A stretch of DNA of 64,000 bases, from the NCBI RefSeq assembly GCF_021290925.1, contig NZ_JAJSLX010000001.1, positions 186,001-250,000 of the forward strand, read 5' to 3'. This document shows, one piece after another, positions 8,072-16,866 of the stretch. The translations under genes and the position numbers were made by a program. Origin of the DNA: Sessilibacter corallicola. GTDB lineage: Bacteria > Pseudomonadota > Gammaproteobacteria > Pseudomonadales > Cellvibrionaceae. Under the pieces are notes generated by a model, which saw only the letters and a list, made by a program, of their open reading frames with translations, ran no database searches and had not been told where the DNA came from. Every line of letters starts with the position of its first letter. The stretch's first letter is position 1.

Positions 8072-8996
8072 GCCACTGTCGATTGTGGTGGGTCATTAAT
8101 TCGGCGTGGATATGAAACACTTGTTGAATGTTATTTGAGTTCAACACATCACTGGGTTCACCTTGGGCAAATACAGCGCCTGCATTCATTAGTAATACCT
8201 GATCAGAATAATACAATGCCGCGTTTAAATCGTGAGTGACCAAAATAACGGTTAATCCCAACTCAGTTAACTGCTTTAAATAACGTTGAATACGCAGTTG
8301 GAATTCTAGGTCTAACGATGAACACGGTTCGTCAAGCAATAAGCACGGAGATTCACACTCACTTGCTGCAAGCAATTGAGTGTCTTTATCGGTAATTGAG
8401 CTTGTATCAACCCCCAATGTTTGCGCAAGCTGTTTAACAGCGTTGAAATTCACATTGCACAAGGCTGGAAGAATTTGCATGATCACGCGGGCCAAATGCA
8501 CACGCTGTTGTTCACCGCCGCTTAATTGCGTAATCGGCAACGATAAAAACGGTTCCACTTTTGTAATAGCACAAGCCAACGCTTGAATAAATTCAAGCAA
8601 TTCACTCGATAACGCACGGGTTAAAAAGCTGAACGCTAAAATTTCTGATACCGAAAAATTAAACTCAACCGAATTACTTTGCGGCAGCACCGCCATAGAT
8701 TCAACCAGCGTTGAGGAATTTTGATGCCGAGCTTTTGCGACATCCAGGCCGCAAAACATCACACTGCCGCTGCATTCAATACCACCGGCCAAGCAATGCA
8801 GCAGTGTCGATTTGCCCGCACCGTTAGGTCCAACAACCGAAATAAATTCGCCCCCGGTTAAGGTTAGCTCGGGAACATTCAGTCGCACGCCCTGCGCTTG
8901 GTCGGAATTTTTTGATTGAGACGACGGTGATTTTTTTTCCGCACGACGACTGCACACGAAAAGATTCTGAACGTGAAACCCATTAATGGCAGACAC
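8058..8996 (-). CDS. btuD: cobalamin/iron-type ABC transporter ATPase
   Basis: The energising subunit of the B12 importer. Walker A GPNGAGKSTLLH, signature LSGGEQQRVHLAR, Walker B CLLLDEPCSSLD and the switch His in VTHD are all present. I chose GTG 8996 because AGGGGAG sits just ahead of it, overlapping the permease stop; the longer reading from GTG 9038 has no ribosome site and would overlap the permease by 31 bases. From 8996 the protein is 312 residues. About 47 residues separate the signature motif and Walker B, where roughly 20 are usual: an insertion in the helical subdomain. The B12 assignment comes from the operon. Confidence 0.85.
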   Translation of the reverse strand: MSAINGFHVQNLFVCSRRAEKKSPSSQSKNSDQAQGVRLNVPELTLTGGEFISVVGPNGAGKSTLLHCLAGGIECSGSVMFCGLDVAKARHQNSSTLVESMAVLPQSNSVEFNFSVSEILAFSFLTRALSSELLEFIQALACAITKVEPFLSLPITQLSGGEQQRVHLARVIMQILPALCNVNFNAVKQLAQTLGVDTSSITDKDTQLLAASECESPCLLLDEPCSSLDLEFQLRIQRYLKQLTELGLTVILVTHDLNAALYYSDQVLLMNAGAVFAQGEPSDVLNSNNIQQVFHIHAELMTHHNRQWLVFH

Positions 8997-9007
8997 TGGC
9001 TTCTCCC

Positions 9008-10126
9008 CTATTTCGACCGACTGTGCAGTAACACCCACAAAAACCAGGGTGCACCAATCATTGCGGTAACAATGCCCACGGGAATAATTTCTGCGGTTAA
9101 TACTTGTCGAGACAGAAAATCGGCCAACACTAACATAATGGCACCCAGCAAGGCCGAACCGGGAATTAACCAGCGGTGATTAGGGCCAATTAACAACCGC
9201 ACGCAATGCGGTGCCACAAGTCCAACAAAGCCAATTAATCCGGCAACAGCAACACACAAACCCACACCCAAGGCCGACAGAATAACCACTTGATACTGCA
9301 ATTTTTTAATATTTACACCCAGGTAACGAGCCTGCTCCGCACCCAGCGCTAAAATATTTAAGGCATGATGCAAACGTGAAAAACCCACGACTACCAGTCC
9401 AACAATAATTACCACGGCGGTTAATAAGGACGCACTGAGCGGTTGTAGGCTGCCGAGTTGCCACAAGGTTACTTGTCTTAATTCGTTGGGCGTTAAAAAG
9501 TATTTACTCAACCCGGCACCGGCGGCGGAAAATGCCGACACCGCAATGCCCACCAATAACATGTATAAGATCATTTGTTTGGCCGAGCTGGATAATTGTT
9601 TTGCCAGAAAAAATACCAACCAAGCAATCGTCAACGCACCAATAAAAGCGCCGACAATAATCAGCAGTTGATAAAAATGCCCGACCTTAAAGGCATACAC
9701 TGATAGCACAACTGTCACCACGCTTGCACCCAATAGAGCGCCTGCGGAAATACCAATTAATGCGGGATCGGCCAAGGGATTGCGAAACAAACCTTGCAAG
9801 GCCGCTCCCGAACTTGCCAAACAAGCGCCGACAAAAAGAGCCAATACAATTCGCGGCCAGCGCAGGTTCGATAAAATTAGATTGGCTTGTTCATTGGCAG
9901 GAGCAATATCAAATACCGATTGCAACCATGAATCTAAACGAAAAAAGTGCGCAAAAAACTGCACATGCTCGGACCACGAAATGGACACCGAGCCCTGAGT
10001 AACCGAAGCGGCAACCGCACACAGCAGCAACGCACCGGCAATGATAAAAAAGCGATGAGGCGTTAATAATCGAGGAGATAATAAGCCAGATGTTAATGAT
10101 CCGGGTGTTAATGGTTTTTGTTGCAC
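9008..10126 (-). CDS. btuC: FecCD/BtuC-type ABC transporter permease
   Basis: A 372-residue permease of the vitamin B12/siderophore family with about ten hydrophobic segments. NPLADPALIGISAGALLGAS near residue 115 and GLIGFVGLVAPHCVRLLIGP near residue 290 are hallmark family segments, the latter the coupling-helix region that contacts BtuD. GTG 10126 is preceded by GAGGACTGA, so the unusual N-terminus is probably translated: LTPGS, LTSGL, LSPRL, LTPHR, a five-residue repeat encoded by a 15-bp array. It lies 50 bases after cobO. No binding-protein gene (btuF) is seen in the window. Confidence 0.87.
   Translation of the reverse strand: MQQKPLTPGSLTSGLLSPRLLTPHRFFIIAGALLLCAVAASVTQGSVSISWSEHVQFFAHFFRLDSWLQSVFDIAPANEQANLILSNLRWPRIVLALFVGACLASSGAALQGLFRNPLADPALIGISAGALLGASVVTVVLSVYAFKVGHFYQLLIIVGAFIGALTIAWLVFFLAKQLSSSAKQMILYMLLVGIAVSAFSAAGAGLSKYFLTPNELRQVTLWQLGSLQPLSASLLTAVVIIVGLVVVGFSRLHHALNILALGAEQARYLGVNIKKLQYQVVILSALGVGLCVAVAGLIGFVGLVAPHCVRLLIGPNHRWLIPGSALLGAIMLVLADFLSRQVLTAEIIPVGIVTAMIGAPWFLWVLLHSRSK
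10054..10113 (-). repeat. four 15-bp degenerate tandem repeats in the btuC 5' end
   Basis: On the plus strand the units are gatgaggcgttaata, atcgaggagataata, agccagatgttaatg and atccgggtgttaatg. They encode the repeated LTPxx segment just inside the start of the permease and end before the first membrane segment. Confidence 0.85.
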
Positions 10127-10176
10127 TCAGTCCTCAAACCTTATCTGCGGTTACCCTACAAAAAGCATAGAATACG

Positions 10177-10794
10177 TTAGAAATCCACGCCCTTGCGTGC
10201 GGCCACACCATCATTAAAGGCGTGCTTTACATCTTTCACCTCCGATACCGTATCAGCGAGATTGCGCAATTGAGCACCGCCGCCGCGCCCGGTAATTACC
10301 ACGCTTTGGTGTTCTGGTCGGGCATTAATAGTTTCGAGCACGGTTTGCTCATCCAAATATTTAAAGCTGAGCATGTAGGTCAGCTCATCCAATACCACCA
10401 AATCGTACTCAGGATTCGATAACGCCTGTGCGGCTTTTTCCCAGGTTTTTCGCGCGGCTTGTTCGTCTTTACTTCGGTCTTGAGTGTCCCAGGTAAAACC
10501 GGTATTCATTTGATAAAAGAACACTTCAGGCAAATGATTGGCGATGAATAATTCTTCGCCGGATTTTTGCACGCCTTTAATAAATTGAATCACCGCGACT
10601 TTTTGTCCGTAACCCAACGCCCGCATCACCATACCAAACGCCGAGCTGGATTTACCCTTGCCGTTACCGGTTAACAGCACAACCACGGATTTTTCCACGT
10701 TAGCGCGCTCGATTGATTCGTGCACATTTTCCTGCTGCTTTTTCATGGCCGCTTTGTGCTTTTCGTTTTTATCGGCTTTAGTGTCTTTTGTCAT
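10177..10794 (-). CDS. cobO: cob(I)alamin (corrinoid) adenosyltransferase
   Basis: A 205-residue ATP:corrinoid adenosyltransferase of the BtuR/CobO/CobA type, which puts the 5'-deoxyadenosyl group on cobalamin. The P-loop LTGNGKGKSSSAFG is near residues 41-54, and DLVVLDELTYMLSF and VVITGRGG are the family's downstream motifs. A Lys/Asp-rich extension of about 30 residues precedes the core. The gene lies between the receptor and the permease, so imported B12 would be adenosylated at once. A terminator separates it from the receptor gene, so read-through or a second promoter is needed. Confidence 0.92.
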   Translation of the reverse strand: MTKDTKADKNEKHKAAMKKQQENVHESIERANVEKSVVVLLTGNGKGKSSSAFGMVMRALGYGQKVAVIQFIKGVQKSGEELFIANHLPEVFFYQMNTGFTWDTQDRSKDEQAARKTWEKAAQALSNPEYDLVVLDELTYMLSFKYLDEQTVLETINARPEHQSVVITGRGGGAQLRNLADTVSEVKDVKHAFNDGVAARKGVDF

Positions 10795-10817
10795 GATTTA
10801 AAAATTAACCATCATTT

Positions 10818-10857
10818 AATAAAAAGCCCCTGATTACTGTTACCGCAATCAGAGGCT
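10818..10857 (-). terminator. intrinsic terminator after btuB
   Basis: Read on the minus strand, agcctctgatt and aatcaggggct form an 11-bp stem with one mismatch (10825-10857), followed by a run of T. It stands between the TonB receptor stop and the cobO start, so it should reduce transcription into the rest of the operon. Confidence 0.85.
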
Positions 10858-10891
10858 CCAAGGCTTTATCTCAACACTGTTCTAATTCGAC

Positions 10892-12739
10892 TTAGAACTG
10901 GTAACGTCCACCTACGGTAAACGTTTGTCCGGCATTGTTAAAGCCATTCACTTCTTGGTAATCCTCATCGAAGACATTATACGCGTTCGCGTAAACATCA
11001 AAATCCGGGCTGAGCGAATAATTCACGGTTAAATCTACGGTTTCGTAATCGTCGAGATCAACACCGCCAATATCAATGGCATCGCGAACCGATCGCACCA
11101 CCGCGTTAACACGCAAATTGCTCAATAGATCGTAGGCCAAGGTTAAGTTGGCAATGTTCTCTGGACGACGTAAACGTTGCCCACCGTTGGAATCTTCAGT
11201 GTCGTTGTAGGTGTAATTGAAACCGACATTCAGTGCATCAGACACCAACCAATCGAACTCAAATTCCACCCCTTGTGAATTTGAGGTACCAACTTCTTGT
11301 ACGTAACCGCTGAAGCTAACCAAATCAAAGGTAATGGCATCGTCGATATCTTGGTCGAACCACGTTAACGTCACATGCCAATCGTTGGCAGAAATCCACT
11401 CAATACCAACGTCGTAGCCTTCACTGGTTTCTTCCGATAATTGCAAACCAGCAGCAGGGCCAAAGGTAGAATTATTGTTGAAAGACTGCTCGAAAATACT
11501 CGGCACACGGAAACCCGTGCCGTAGTTGGCTTTGAACTTTAACTGCCCCTGGGAAGATTGCGGGAACAGGTAACTGGTGGCTACGCGGTAGTTGTCGAAG
11601 CTGCCGAAATCGTCAGTGTCATCGTAGCGAGCACTCACATCGGCAAACCAATCGCTCAACAATTCAGTTTGATAATTCACGAACACCGCTTGTTGGTTGC
11701 GCTCGTTAGTGCTGTCGCTCTCTTCTCGCCACTCAGCGCCAACAATAATGCGCTGGGCTTCGTCCAACTGATAACTGCCCAAATATTCCACTTGGTCAAT
11801 TTCGCCTTCACTGCCAAAGCTCAAGGCAGCATCGGAAAAAGAATCACGCACAACGTCGGTTTTGCTGTACGACAAGCGTTGAGTAATCACCTCGGTTTCG
11901 TAATTAACGGCAACACTGGCAATTTCGAGATCGTTTTCTGAGCGACAGTTATTGGTTGATGCAAACACGGCATTGAAACAGTTATCGAACTGGTTTTCGC
12001 CTTCGTGTTTGCGGTACAAACCGCTAACCGATACTTGCTCGGTCACATTGTATTGACCGTTAATATGGAAAGTTTCGTTTTCGTAACCGTCGTCTTCGCC
12101 AGAAAGGTCGTTTTCAGTAACGTTGAAACCATCGACATCAAAATTTGAATAGCTGGCAAAGAAATGACCTTGATCGCTGGAACCACCGACATTACCGGTA
12201 ACCCGGCGCAATTCATCGCTGCCGACTTTCACATCCAGTGATCCACCCAAGGAGTCTTCGTAACGCTTACTGGTCACGCTGATCACACCACCGGCATCGC
12301 CACCGTAAATCACCCCTTGCGGGCCGCGCAAAATTTCGATGCGCTCAATACCGGCGCTGGTCACATCTTCAAATAAGGGTGAAATTTGCGGCGCGGTAGG
12401 ATCGGCAATTAATACGCCGTCGATTCTCAACTGGGTGCGAAAACCCTCTTCACCACGAATACGTATGGCCGTGGTGCTGCCGTTGCCACCGGTTCGGGAA
12501 ACGCCCAAACCTGGCTCAGTAATCAAAACATCCGTTAGGCTATCATGGCCGCGCGCTTGAATTTCTTGTTCGGTAATAACAGAAAAGCTTGTGCCTAAAC
12601 GAAGCGCGTTATCGGGCAGGCGAGAAGAAACAATCACTTCTTCAATTTTTTTACTGCCTTCGGTCTCTGCGCTAGAAAGGTTAGCAAAGCCCAATGCAAC
12701 CGCTGCCGATAATAATGTGTGAGTAAATTTACTAGTCAT
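10892..12739 (-). CDS. btuB: TonB-dependent outer-membrane cobalamin receptor
   Basis: A 615-residue outer-membrane receptor. A signal peptide covers about residues 1-24 (ending SSAETEG). IEEVIVSSR is the TonB box, and the plug domain follows (IRIRGEEGF, RIDGVLIADP, IEILRGPQGVIYGGDAGGV). The rest is repetitive beta-barrel sequence ending in Phe (GGRYQF), as barrel proteins do. Length matches BtuB (about 600). The cobalamin riboswitch about 220 bases upstream and the following cobO, btuC and btuD fix the substrate as cobalamin or a related corrinoid. TTGAGG precedes the ATG. Confidence 0.92.
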   Translation of the reverse strand: MTSKFTHTLLSAAVALGFANLSSAETEGSKKIEEVIVSSRLPDNALRLGTSFSVITEQEIQARGHDSLTDVLITEPGLGVSRTGGNGSTTAIRIRGEEGFRTQLRIDGVLIADPTAPQISPLFEDVTSAGIERIEILRGPQGVIYGGDAGGVISVTSKRYEDSLGGSLDVKVGSDELRRVTGNVGGSSDQGHFFASYSNFDVDGFNVTENDLSGEDDGYENETFHINGQYNVTEQVSVSGLYRKHEGENQFDNCFNAVFASTNNCRSENDLEIASVAVNYETEVITQRLSYSKTDVVRDSFSDAALSFGSEGEIDQVEYLGSYQLDEAQRIIVGAEWREESDSTNERNQQAVFVNYQTELLSDWFADVSARYDDTDDFGSFDNYRVATSYLFPQSSQGQLKFKANYGTGFRVPSIFEQSFNNNSTFGPAAGLQLSEETSEGYDVGIEWISANDWHVTLTWFDQDIDDAITFDLVSFSGYVQEVGTSNSQGVEFEFDWLVSDALNVGFNYTYNDTEDSNGGQRLRRPENIANLTLAYDLLSNLRVNAVVRSVRDAIDIGGVDLDDYETVDLTVNYSLSPDFDVYANAYNVFDEDYQEVNGFNNAGQTFTVGGRYQF

Positions 12740-12959
12740 TTAAACCTCAATTCGAATGGATCACCGAATGAGGGAGGGGAAATAAGTACGCAAGTGATTG
12801 CCGTTGCACCGTTACCTGAATTCGCAAAGCGTTCGGCAACCGGCGACTTAATCGATGGATCATTCAAACCAACGATTAAGATCACTATCACTTATAAAGA
12901 AAGGATAGATGTGCTGATTCACTTACCGACGAAGCCCTCCGCTACATCGAATAACTCGC

Positions 12960-13065
12960 AAAGGCAGGTATCGGACTGTGAAAGCCAATCTACATAACAC
13001 GGCTCTCAACCGTTGCGGGGGCAGTGATGGACTAAGCAAACGCTTACCATGCTTCCCTTTTAACT
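12960..13065 (-). promoter_or_regulatory. cobalamin riboswitch (AdoCbl-type aptamer)
   Basis: On the minus strand the parts come in order: gggaagcatggtaagc near 13059-13045, the signature ctgcccccgcaac near 13024-13012, a hairpin around gagagcc...ggctttc, then the B12 box agtccgatacctgcc at 12977-12963. These match the conserved core of cobalamin riboswitches. A leader of about 220 bases separates it from the btuB start, leaving room for an expression platform. It should lower expression of btuB, and perhaps the operon, when adenosylcobalamin is abundant. Confidence 0.95.
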
Positions 13066-13343
13066 CGACCAATTGAATATTTTTTAATCACGAGCACCTT
13101 TGACAGTGCGCACTCTACCGAGCATTGGGTATAGGGTCAATAACAAAGCCTATTGATCAATTGATATTACTTAGGCAGAACTTGCACCATAACAAGGGGA
13201 TTTAACGACAACCTTAGCTAAAAATTGTCGACACTGTCGATCAGGTCATTATTCCCTCACTATTTACTCAATCAGTTACTCAACCGAATTCACATTAATT
13301 CAGCATAATAAGAGCGCTGATCATAACCTGTTCGCGATCAATA

Positions 13344-13417
13344 CTTTCGACGACCATCTTTTCAACAGCAGTCCTTTCGACAGTAATCTTTTCAACAACA
13401 ACCCTTTTAACAACAAG
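13344..13417. repeat. five degenerate 14/15-bp tandem repeats
   Basis: Units ctttcgacgaccat, cttttcaacagcagt, cctttcgacagtaat, cttttcaacaacaac and ccttttaacaacaag run head to tail. The alternating TTCGAC/TTCAAC cores suggest expansion of a two-unit block followed by mutation. Confidence 0.85.
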
Positions 13418-13445
13418 AACACCAGACTAAACGCCTGGTTGGAAA

Positions 13446-13493
13446 AATCTCAGGATGGATGAATCTCTGGTTAAATGAATCTCTAGATGGATA
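13446..13493. repeat. three 16-bp tandem repeats
   Basis: Units aatctcaggatggatg, aatctctggttaaatg and aatctctagatggata are contiguous, 29 bases after the preceding 15-bp array. Confidence 0.8.
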
Positions 13494-14561
13494 GAGAATG
13501 GGACAGATTTTTTCTCACTTTGCTGAAAGCAACAAAGAACACGTTAAAAAAGGGAGAATTATTTCTCGTAAAAACACCGGTGGTTATTCTCACTCAAACA
13601 AACTTCGAAAAATTACCCGTATTGGTTTTGGTACATCCAAAAAAATTAAAACAACATCAATTTAAAATTGCGTAGCACTTCACATAAAAAGAGCAAACTC
13701 GCAATCGACATTTAAAAACTCATTAAAAAACCCACTAAAAAAGTTGACGATTTTTCTTACCGAGTAAAAAACATTCTTTGTCATCGATCAGCGTCTCAAT
13801 TTTTACAGAAATAAAAAACTTTAATGAATTTTTTAATAGCGACCACCACGCAACTAAAATCACGATAAAATAAACAATGGCTATACGATCAGCACAAATT
13901 AGATCAAACACTTAAACTAACGTCGATAGCTGTTAGATCCTGTTAAATCAATCAGCAAAAATATTTTGTTTTGTTATTTTTTTTAGGAATTTCTACGTTA
14001 TTATCAGCGCCAATAAATCGCAGCACACCGCGGTGTATCAATGCAAACTTAATCGACAATAGTTAACAGCACTGGTTAGTTTCTGCGGTACTCCTGTTGT
14101 TTAAAACACCCTGTTAAATGTGAATGAATCGGATTTTAAAGAACAGTGCATTTTGTAAAACAAACCACCCGATTAAAAGGTATAACATGTCGCGTATAGG
14201 AAAAATACCTAATAACGACATACAAACCTTTTTAACATCCTAAAACTAGCAAAAGAAAATTCTGACCAACAAATTAAACACGTTAATTTTGCTTAGCAAA
14301 TTGTCTTTTAATCACAGTTTTCTAGATTTTTTTTATTATCAGAAGCTGCATCTTATTAGCATTTTTTATTAGGTAAAACTCAAGTACTGAGTCTAGACTC
14401 TAGGGGTCTTTTTAAAAACCAATAAATAAAAAAATTAAAGAGAAAAAACAGAAATCACTAGCAAAAACACTCAAATACGCGAACAAATTCAGTCGCATTA
14501 ATTTCAACACCTGGCAGCTATCAGCAAAAAGGTATTGAAAAAGTCAATTCATTTATTTTTT

Positions 14562-14583
14562 AAAACGATGACTCGTTTTTTTT
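14562..14583 (+). terminator. orphan intrinsic-terminator-like hairpin
   Basis: aaaacga and tcgtttt pair over the loop tgac and run into eight T residues. The 7-bp stem is AT-rich. No gene lies upstream on this strand, so it either ends an unannotated transcript or is chance. Confidence 0.4.
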
Positions 14584-14700
14584 AATTCACACTCGTCGAT
14601 GCGGGTGTAATACCGTTGTTTCGACAGCGGGTTAGGTTGCTGCACAAATAATCGGCAGCGTCCAATCATTCATTGATACAACAACGTTTAAAGGTGAGAG

Positions 14701-15552
14701 ATGAAAAAAATTCTATGGGGATTCATACTGTGTACCGTCTGTGCACTGGCGAAAGCAAATACCGGTGTGGCGTTTGTTCACGGCACGGGCGAACAATCCG
14801 ATGCATTTAATGATTACTGGACCGGAGATTTTGTTAATTCCGTACGCCAGGGTTTGCCCAATCAAAGCAATTTTGTCGTAATCAACTGTGACTTTACCCA
14901 ATTTATGTGGGACGACCGTGCCGCAGGTTGCCTAGCCGGACAACTGACCAACTTCGTTAATTCGCGCAACATTACCGATCTTGTGGTTATCACCCACTCA
15001 AACGGCGGTAACGTGATCCGTTGGATCATGTCTAACCCAACCTTCGATTCACGCTACCCAAACATCATCAACCGCATGCGTTGGGCTTACGCCATTGCAC
15101 CATCAAGCGGTGGTACGCCATTGGCTGAGCAAGTGATTGCCGGTAACGTATTCGAACAATCTTTAGGATTTATCTTAGGTTTTGCCAACGATGCCGTTCG
15201 TCAGCAACAACCGGATTGGATGGCGTTCTACAACTCAACGTGGTTACTCGGCACCGCTGGTCGCCCTGCTCTACCACGTCGTTTCTGGAACATTGTCGGC
15301 ACCGACGTTGAAAGCTCGCCGTTTGACCCAGACAGCTATTGTGGTGGTTATACAGAAACTCTCGCGCTTGAAGTAACCCAAGAATTCTTGGATTCCTGCT
15401 CGGACGGTTTCTTAAATTGTTCTAGCCAAGAAGCCGCCGGTACCCTTTGGTTCCGCGACGTTCAAGCCACCAATGGTCGCGAGCCATTAAACCACAACCA
15501 AAGCCGTCGCCCTTGTTTTGGTCTTGACGTAATCCTACGCAACAATGTTTAA
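14701..15552 (+). CDS. secreted alpha/beta-hydrolase (lipase-like)
   Basis: A 283-residue exported hydrolase. The signal peptide MKKILWGFILCTVCALAKA ends near residue 19 and the mature part begins with VAFVHGTGEQ, the oxyanion-hole strand of alpha/beta hydrolases. VVITHSNGGNVIRW near residue 100 is the nucleophile elbow (THSNGG, a variant of GxSxG). Asp residues in SPFDPDSY and the C-terminal HNQSRR are candidates for the other catalytic residues. Several Cys suggest disulfides in the periplasm or outside the cell. AAAGGTGAGAG precedes the ATG. It is coupled to the next gene; the substrate is unknown. Confidence 0.75.
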   Translation: MKKILWGFILCTVCALAKANTGVAFVHGTGEQSDAFNDYWTGDFVNSVRQGLPNQSNFVVINCDFTQFMWDDRAAGCLAGQLTNFVNSRNITDLVVITHSNGGNVIRWIMSNPTFDSRYPNIINRMRWAYAIAPSSGGTPLAEQVIAGNVFEQSLGFILGFANDAVRQQQPDWMAFYNSTWLLGTAGRPALPRRFWNIVGTDVESSPFDPDSYCGGYTETLALEVTQEFLDSCSDGFLNCSSQEAAGTLWFRDVQATNGREPLNHNQSRRPCFGLDVILRNNV

Positions 15553-15565
15553 GGAGCCAGCCAAC

Positions 15566-16816
15566 ATGATTAAATTATCTCAAAAGAACTTACTGGGTTT
15601 GACGCTGGCCATTGGTTTAGCCACCAGCCACGGCTTTGCCCACGCCGAAAAAATGACATTGTTAACACCGTCGTCAAACGACATGACCAGCCAAGCGTTA
15701 ACCACACTCGATGGCATTGCACTGCCGGCGATTAATAAATCCAAAGAGCGCGTTACTTTTAGCCAAGTACTCAGCGCCGATGCCACCATCAACACCGCCG
15801 TTAACCAACGCTTTGTCAAAGAGAGCCGCAATTTCCAAATGGAAATTTCCGGTGCGCAATTAAACGCGGGCGTGAACATTCCAGTGGCTTCTGAATCGGC
15901 GGTTATCCGTGTGATTCCTATGAAAAATTCGCCACAGATCGACAGCAAGCAATTAAAAATTAACACCAACGGTCGCTGGATGAATCACGACGAAGCGTTT
16001 GCAACCGCTGTTAATGAAAACCAACTGCGCGCAGCCGGTTTGGAATCACCGAAAAATACCATCGCGGTTAAAATGAAAGCCACACCAAGCGACGCCGGTA
16101 TGATGATGAAGTCTGAGCAAGGCTTACAATCGAGTGATCGTTTTAACGTGATGGTTTTTGAGCCAAACAGTAACGAAGTGTTGAAAACTCGTTTGAACAA
16201 AAGCCGTGTTGTTCAAGGTGAAACCATTCGTGTTCGCACTCGCCTAACCAACGGCTCGAAAAAAATGGCAATGAATAACGTGTCGGCGTATGTCATGGCA
16301 CCGAATTCAAACGTTAAAATTCCAGTGGAATTAAAAACTCGCAACAATGTTGCCATCGCAAAAATCGACACCTCTAAAATGGTGGCCAGCGCACCAGGTC
16401 TTTGGGAAGTGTACATTTCTGCTGAAGCCGAAAAAGGCCAAGCCAAAACTCTACGCTCTGCAAAAGTGGGTTTTGCGGTAGCACCTATGACAGCACGTTT
16501 AAGCGGCGATGTTGACGTTGATCTTGCCAGTGCCGATAACATGGCGTTCAGCTTTGATGTTGAAAACATCATGGCCGGTCGTTACGAAGTATCAGCGGTT
16601 ATTTACGGTACCAACGCCAACGGCGATATGGTACCGGGCATTATGAGTTCTACCGCAAAATGGTTGGACGCAAACGGCACCATCACCTTAGACGTTTCTA
16701 AGGCTGACCTAAAGCAAGCCGGTTTAAGTGAGCCGCTAGAAGTTCGTCACTTAAAACTGAAAGACCAAACCCGTCTTTCTGAGTTGTGGTCGCAAGACTC
16801 TGCGTTAAAGATGTAA
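15566..16816 (+). CDS. exported protein of the DUF4785 type, partner of the lipase
   Basis: 416 residues from ATG 15566. I chose this start because AAGGAG lies 9 bases ahead and MIKLSQKNLLGLTLAIGLAT begins a clean signal peptide, cleaved near AHA-EK; the upstream ATG at 15545 adds seven unlikely residues. The rest looks like Ig-like beta-sandwich sequence (LNKSRVVQGETIRVRTRLTN; LSGDVDVDLASADNMAFSFD). I associate this pairing of a secreted lipase with a DUF4785-type protein with other gammaproteobacteria such as Legionella, from memory. A strong terminator follows, so the two genes form a closed operon. Confidence 0.65.
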   Translation: MIKLSQKNLLGLTLAIGLATSHGFAHAEKMTLLTPSSNDMTSQALTTLDGIALPAINKSKERVTFSQVLSADATINTAVNQRFVKESRNFQMEISGAQLNAGVNIPVASESAVIRVIPMKNSPQIDSKQLKINTNGRWMNHDEAFATAVNENQLRAAGLESPKNTIAVKMKATPSDAGMMMKSEQGLQSSDRFNVMVFEPNSNEVLKTRLNKSRVVQGETIRVRTRLTNGSKKMAMNNVSAYVMAPNSNVKIPVELKTRNNVAIAKIDTSKMVASAPGLWEVYISAEAEKGQAKTLRSAKVGFAVAPMTARLSGDVDVDLASADNMAFSFDVENIMAGRYEVSAVIYGTNANGDMVPGIMSSTAKWLDANGTITLDVSKADLKQAGLSEPLEVRHLKLKDQTRLSELWSQDSALKM

Positions 16817-16834
16817 TTTTAGCGCACAGTTAGT

Positions 16835-16866
16835 AAAAGCCTTCCGATCATCGGAAGGCTTTTTTA
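16835..16866 (+). terminator. intrinsic terminator of the lipase operon
   Basis: agccttccga and tcggaaggct pair perfectly over the loop tca and run into T6. It is flanked by A residues on the left, so it could also work on the other strand. Confidence 0.95.

Larger units (their letters stand above)
13066..14700. other. 1.6-kb AT-rich spacer without a convincing gene
   Basis: No protein gene is convincing. It contains two short-unit tandem arrays (13344-13417 and 13446-13493) and a terminator-like hairpin at 14562-14583 not preceded by any gene, so an unannotated short RNA is possible. The btuB promoter should lie at its left end, and the lipase promoter and ribosome site (aaaggtgagag) at its right end. 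Confidence 0.6.

Noticed and set aside
13487-13675. 62-residue open frame in the long spacer
   Set aside because: Lys-rich low-complexity sequence starting inside a 16-bp repeat array; no ribosome site or recognisable motif.
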